The notes beneath the pieces were generated by a model that ran no database searches, was not told where the DNA came from, and was given only the letters and a program-made list of their open reading frames with translations. Below, one piece after another: positions 59,737 to 64,000 of a stretch of 64,000 bases of DNA (position 1 is the stretch's first letter; every line of letters starts with the position of its first letter). A program made the position numbers and the translations under genes. Source of the stretch: Lathyrus oleraceus (lineage: Eukaryota; Streptophyta; Magnoliopsida; Fabales; Fabaceae); contig NC_066585.1 of the NCBI RefSeq assembly GCF_024323335.1, positions 536,742,769 through 536,806,768 on the forward strand, read 5' to 3'.

Positions 59737-60968
59737 ATGGAAAATCTTCCCCAAATATGTGTAGATACTACTGATGCGTTTACAACGACTGAAAGATTTG
59801 GTACACGATAAGAAGTTATGAAATGGATTAAAGAGGTTGGAATCGATAATAAAGTAACTGTTATTATCAGTTGTTCAGATACTGAAACAGGGAAGAGAGG
59901 GAGAAGTAACAAATTAATATTTGGTTGTGATAAAGGTGGGAAACACAAGAGTACTGATAGTGGTACCCAAAGTGCGTCCAAGAAATGTGGATGCCCATTT
60001 AAAATCAGGTCAACTCCGGCGAAAGATGGATCTGGTTGGAAGATTGATGTAAAATATGGGTTACATAATCATGGTTTACCTGATAGATTAGAAGGTCATT
60101 CCTTTATTGGTAGGTTGACCACAGATGAGAAGCAACATGTCGCTGATTTGACAAAGAGACATGTACCACCTAGACACATATTGCTTTCCTTGCAAGACCG
60201 AGATCCTGAGAATGTCACTCGGATTACGCAAGTATACAAGCATAAGAGTGTGATACAAAAAGAGATAAGAGGTCCTAGAAGTGAGATACAACATCTGTTT
60301 AAGCTTATTGAGGATGCAGGCTATGTCTATTGGAGTAGAAAAAAGGATGACTCGAAAGTTGTGAGAGAGATATTTTGGGCACATCCTGATTCAGTTAAGT
60401 TATTGAATATTTTTCCGATTGTGTTAGTTATGGATAGCACCTACAAGACAAACAAATATAGACAACCTTTGTTTGAAATTGTTGGCATGACATCAACCGA
60501 GTTGACTTTTGCTGTTGCATTTGCGTATATGGAGTCTGAGCAGACATAGAATTTTTGCTGGATATTGGAGAAACTAAAAGAGTTGTTTGTGAAGAAAGAC
60601 ATGTGTCCACAAGTGATTTTGACAGATAGAGATCTTGCTTTGATGAAAGCAATTGAAATTGTGTTTCCCAGGTCGATTAATTTGCTATGTAGATTTCACA
60701 TTAACAAAAACGTTGATGCCAAATGCAAACAACATGTGGTGAATGACCTGCAAAAGACGATAGACACATTATGGATGGAAGTTGTTTGGGCTAGTGATGA
60801 GGTTGAGTATGGTCAACGGTTGCATCAACTTGAGCAAGCATGTGTCGATTATAGTGGATTTATTAATTATGTGAAAGACACATGGTTGACTCCACATAGG
60901 CATAGATTTGTTGGAGCATGAATTAATCGAGTGCTACATTTGGGTAACACAACGACTAATCGGTACGT
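59737..60968 (+). pseudogene. MULE transposase with FAR1-type DNA-binding domain, broken
   Basis: The frame opens MENLPQICVDTTDAF at 59737 and meets TAA at 59809 after FGTR. The main part (59818-60549) has the FAR1/WRKY-GCM-like zinc region (LIFGCDKGGKH, KKCGCPFKIR, LHNHGLP) and the start of the MULE transposase domain with its first Asp (VLVMDSTYKTNKYRQPLFEI). TAG at 60547 stands where Trp is expected (SEQT*NFCW). The frame then continues through the second Asp (ILTDRDLALMKAIE) and the FHINKNV region to TGA at 60919 (VGA*INRVLHLGNTTTNR, again Trp expected). The region with the third acidic residue and the CCHC end is missing. Three nonsense codons, no frameshift: a recently dead transposase. 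Confidence 0.88.
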
Positions 60969-60979
60969 CTTATAAGTAG

Positions 60980-61561
60980 TCAACAACAAGTTCAACAGCT
61001 ACCTCTTTTGTGACATCCTAAGGACTCCAGAAGACACCCCTGATGGGCAAGTGAAGTAGACATGAGACATCATCCAAAGTAATGCTCATTTCACCAAACG
61101 ACATGTGAAATGAAGATGTCTCTAGATACCATCTTTCCACAAATGCAGAGACAAGATTTGTGTCTATCTTGTTCAGATTAGTTCTCTGAAGTGAAGATAA
61201 ACCAGATATAGATACCCAACTCTCCATCTGTGGTGGAAGAGCCAATGGAACCCTAGATGTCAGCTTCAGTCCATGTCCAGCAACCTTCAACTTTTTCTTT
61301 GGACCTCTTTCCTAAAAACAATTAAAACACATATTAGAAAACACAATATAAAATATTCAACTATTATTCATTTTCAAATATATCCCGTTTATTTACCTCA
61401 CCAAACCATAAATGCCGAGCAACATGATGCTCGTACTTCACCAAAAGAGACGTATCGTATGACCCTCCTGGATATCCAGCCGGCTCAGCTGTAGATGAAG
61501 ATGCACCCCAGCCTAAAGTGTTGTCTGGAATCCTACCATCTGCACCTCGTCTTCGAACCAC
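60980..61561 (-). pseudogene. Truncated PMD (MAIN-like) gene inside the MULE
   Basis: Two exons on the minus strand, 61561-61397 and 61311 downward, join in frame (HHVARHLWFGE|ERGPKKKLKVAGHGLKL). The N-terminal exon has PGGSYDTSLLVKYEHHVARH. The second continues with AFVERWYLETSSFHMSFGEM and SITLDDVSCLLHLPIRGVFW, hallmark PMD sequence. TAG at 61020 then interrupts it, and the frame continues (DVTKEVAVELVVDYL) until it ends at the junction with the transposase remnant. The C-terminal two-thirds of a normal PMD protein are missing. It shares its landmarks with the PMD gene at 24957-27062 but is less decayed. Confidence 0.8.
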
Positions 61562-61579
61562 TACAAAAAAAAATTATAA

Positions 61580-61890
61580 AAAAAACGCACCGGAACACTT
61601 CAAAGAAGAGTTCTAGTGTAGAAAAGTAAAAGGTTGACTACCGGAACACTTTTTAAAAGAGTTCCGGTTTAGTTCATCCAAACCGGAAGTCTTTAAGAAA
61701 GAATTTTGGTATACAACCAACCAAACCGGAAGACTTTCTAAAAGACTTCCGGTTCAATGCCCCCAAAAGGCAACAAACCGGAAAACTTTAGACAAGTGTT
61801 CCGGTATACACTATGTGAACCGGAAGACTTACTCTTAGTGTTCCAGTTTATAATGCCAAAAAATACAAAATTTTATCTTCCGGAAGTCTT
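61580..61890. repeat. Right subterminal CCGGAAGTCTT motif array of the MULE
   Basis: About ten copies of ACCGGAAGACTTT, GTTCCGGTTT and variants, both orientations, beside the right inverted repeat. Confidence 0.85.
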
Positions 61891-62014
61891 CAGACGAAAA
61901 TGATAAAAAGTTTCATTTCTGAAAAGTATATCTTATTTATATGAGGGTATTTTAGTCAAAAAAGATTATATGTAAGGGTGTGGGTACAATTGTAGGGATA
62001 CGGGTAAAATTTTC

Positions 62015-62585
62015 ATAAATATATTCTATAAACATTTAAAGTAAGTGTAATCAAAATGACATGGGGCTTGATTTTCTTTGACTAAGCATGTTTTACTTAG
62101 TTTCCTTCCACCATCCACAAATCCAAGACATGTTACATTTTCCATGTTGAATTTCATTACTTCTCATTTAAATTCTGCATTTGTCACATTTTTTTTATTC
62201 ATAAACACTAAAAGTTGGACAAAGAAAATCAAGTTCCATCATTTTGTTACACTTACTTTCAATGTTTGTATGGATAGCATACAAACCTTATTTAATGTCA
62301 GTTTGTGGAATGGAGAGATGTTGTAAAGACCTGAGCTCTAAGCTCAAAATAATTGTTTTAAAATTTATGTTATTTAATTACTAATTTTTTTTTAAAATTA
62401 ATTAATTAAAATTATTAATTATTTTATAAAAAATATTAGTTAATAAATGATCCTATTTATCATTATCATCTCATAAAAAATATTTTTTGTATCATAATCA
62501 TTCATATGTAGAAGTGGAGGAGGACTTAAATAATGAGATTAATTACTATACACTGTCAGCGTAAAAAAAATTATACTGTCGATTG
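62015..62585. other. AT-rich sequence with an inverted match to the left MULE flank and a MITE remnant
   Basis: 62330-62400 is an imperfect reverse complement of 59190-59260 (AAATTTTAAAAYAATTATTT and the GCTTAGAGC core). So the MULE sits between inverted copies of an unknown repeat. 62556-62590 resembles one end of the MITE at 28283. No gene. Confidence 0.5.
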
Positions 62586-64000
62586 TAACACCCTTCTACC
62601 CAAACGACATATTTAAATATATTATCAGAGTACAACATGTAGAAGAGTTTACATTTCTTACAACATAACACTTATTGCATTACAACATAAAACATATTAT
62701 TTAATATTTAAAACTTCGCAGCGGACAACAACACGAATATTATAATTCATCATATAACAATTCATAATAATATCTCAACATTTTCTCAACAAAACATCTC
62801 AACATTTAGTCATCATAAACAACGTAAATAATAACCAACTATCTATCGAATCCCATAACCCCGGTGTCACATGACCAGAGCATTTGACTCGACTCTGTAG
62901 AATAACTCTACACTTATTCTTCAAACCTCAACAATAGCTACTCCTCTTTATCTGCACATTGTTCATCATAGATGAACATAAACACATGCAGAAGGGGTGA
63001 GAATTACATTATTAAATAATAATATAACGACAGGAATACAAACATAAATATATTTCACACATGCCAACACAGCTCATCATAATCATCATAATCAACATAC
63101 TCATGAACATCAACAAAACAACATATCAAATGCAATGCACACACCCATGCATGACTCAACACGACTCGGTATACCCATTTTGTGACCAACTACAGGATCA
63201 CCACTCCCAAATTCATCACCATAGAATCCGAGTTCCCCGCAAGGAACCAAGCCTCTCAACAAGCCCGGAGTCAACAACATCATTGGAACTCAGTCCGTTC
63301 ATCACTAGGCATCGGCCTTTCATGAATGCATGCACACCAAACATGCATCATAATCAACATAGCAACAACAGCATCATATAGTCATGTTATCATCATCATT
63401 AATAGCATGACATTCAACTCAACAAAACAACAACAACATTACAACGATATCACATCGTCACATAACACATTCATAAGTAAACACGTAAATTCAACATATT
63501 ATCATCATAAACACCTCATACACAATCATATAATCACTGTTAATTGTCTATAATACAATTACAGCGACTTACTAAGAGTTTCGCAACTCAACGTACTCAA
63601 AACTCACCAACATTAGTTTCTGCATTTTCCCAGTTCGCGCCGCCAACATAGGGACGCGCCGCGAACTCCTCCATTTTTCCAGGACGCGCCGCGAACGAAG
63701 GATCGCGTCGCGAACAATTAAATTCGCTTCAGTACGCGCCGCGAAGCAGGGTTCGCGCCGCGAACGATGCGTTACAGAACTCCTCTGAATCCTGCCCAGT
63801 TCGCGCCGCGAACTGGGCTTCGCGCCGCGAATCGCGTGCGAACAGAAGCCCTCTGTTGAGGAAACCAGCGCAGCTTTGCTTCTCTACTCGCCACAACTCA
63901 TACTTCACAGCTAACAACTCAATATCGACATTTAACAGTCATATATACACAACATACTTCGATTACAGTGCATATAACTCAACAAAACTCACAGATCGGA
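62586..64000 (-). repeat. Probable Ty3/gypsy (chromovirus-like) LTR, minus strand, cut by window end
   Basis: The plus strand begins TGTAACACCCTTCTACCC, which on the minus strand is an LTR end GGGTAGAAGGGTGTTACA, a common ending of chromovirus-type LTRs in legumes. AACTTCGCAGCGG near 62711 is another frequently seen word of this family. No protein coding; short frames across CAACAT-rich sequence are not genes. The left limit is well marked, the other is beyond the window. Confidence 0.45.
63630..63850. repeat. Cluster of GC-rich TTCGCGCCGCGAA palindromes
   Basis: About ten copies or variants of GTTCGCGCCGCGAAC, CGCGCCGCGAA and GATCGCGTCGCGAAC in some 220 bp, in sharp contrast to the A+T-rich surroundings. 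Each is a near-palindrome. It lies inside the probable minus-strand LTR. Confidence 0.9.

Larger units (their letters stand above)
59288..62014. mobile_element. Mutator-like element (MULE) with transposase and PMD gene remnants
   Basis: Ends GAAAATTTTACC (59288) and GGTAAAATTTTC (to 62014) start longer imperfect inverted repeats (CCCTACA and CCCTTACA blocks on both sides). The flanking 9 bp, GTAGATGTA and ATAAATATA, agree at six positions and all three differences are G/A, as expected of an old 9-bp target duplication. Inside are a FAR1-type MULE transposase pseudogene on the plus strand and a truncated PMD gene on the minus strand, meeting near 60980. Arrays of CCGGAAGACTT/AAGTGTTCCGG words lie inside both ends. 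Confidence 0.85.

Noticed and set aside
63061..63553. Frames of 75-106 residues rich in His, Asn and Ile
   Set aside because: They arise from CAACAT/CATCAT-rich low-complexity sequence inside the probable LTR.

Overview
The window is nuclear DNA of a flowering plant, most likely a legume and probably of the pea/vetch/lentil group. That placement is an inference from the Ogre/Tat retrotransposon structure (tRNA-Arg primer site, purine tract followed by a TGTCATACCCC LTR start, tandem repeats in the 3' UTR) and from the general repeat content. Four genes read as intact: an F-box gene (17997-19211), a small intron-bearing gene for mitochondrial ribosomal protein uS17 (30660-31697), a ZAR1-type LRR receptor kinase (39226-42566), and a 13-exon gene carried by a CACTA transposon (56153-52892, minus). 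Almost everything else is mobile or repeat DNA.

Layout. 1-8763: a young, internally deleted Ogre element (LTRs differ at about 5 of 695 comparable bases) inserted into an older LTR of the same family (8764-9769). 9900-16800: a second, decayed Ogre/Tat-like element with a gag stub, a 635-unit CTAT/GATA array (10154-12693), a 3' UTR made of ~45-55 bp repeats and the start of its 3' LTR. 17140-19211: TA arrays and the F-box gene, whose promoter and start codon lie in a tandem duplication. 20139-23294: a minus-strand Ogre-type LTR. 23570-27766: two related elements built round a GGAGATGCATCTCC palindrome; one carries a decayed plant-mobile-domain (PMD/MAIN-like) gene between 136-bp inverted repeats, the other a fragment of the uS17m 5' leader. 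28570-35440: the uS17m gene between direct repeats. 35540-38408: a dead Ty1/copia element whose LTR holds seven serial hairpins. 38930-42600: the receptor kinase.

43880-50850 is copia and gypsy debris containing a near-perfect 1342-bp inverted repeat (45458-46799 / 48584-49925) round a dead copia gag. 52022-57426 is a CACTA element encoding an apparently intact 721-residue TNP-type protein with a C-terminal Ulp1 (SUMO-protease-like) domain; a tandem duplicate of its flanks supplies the unoccupied target site. 59288-62014 is a Mutator-like element with a nonsense-riddled FAR1-type transposase facing a truncated PMD gene. 62586-64000 looks like a minus-strand gypsy LTR or leader with a cluster of GC-rich palindromes.

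One theme recurs. The CACTA element, both MULE-type families and at least two LTR families each carry their own array of short palindromes near their ends or upstream of their TATA box. Coordinates of spliced genes were worked out by hand from GT-AG sites and reading frame. No database search was possible.
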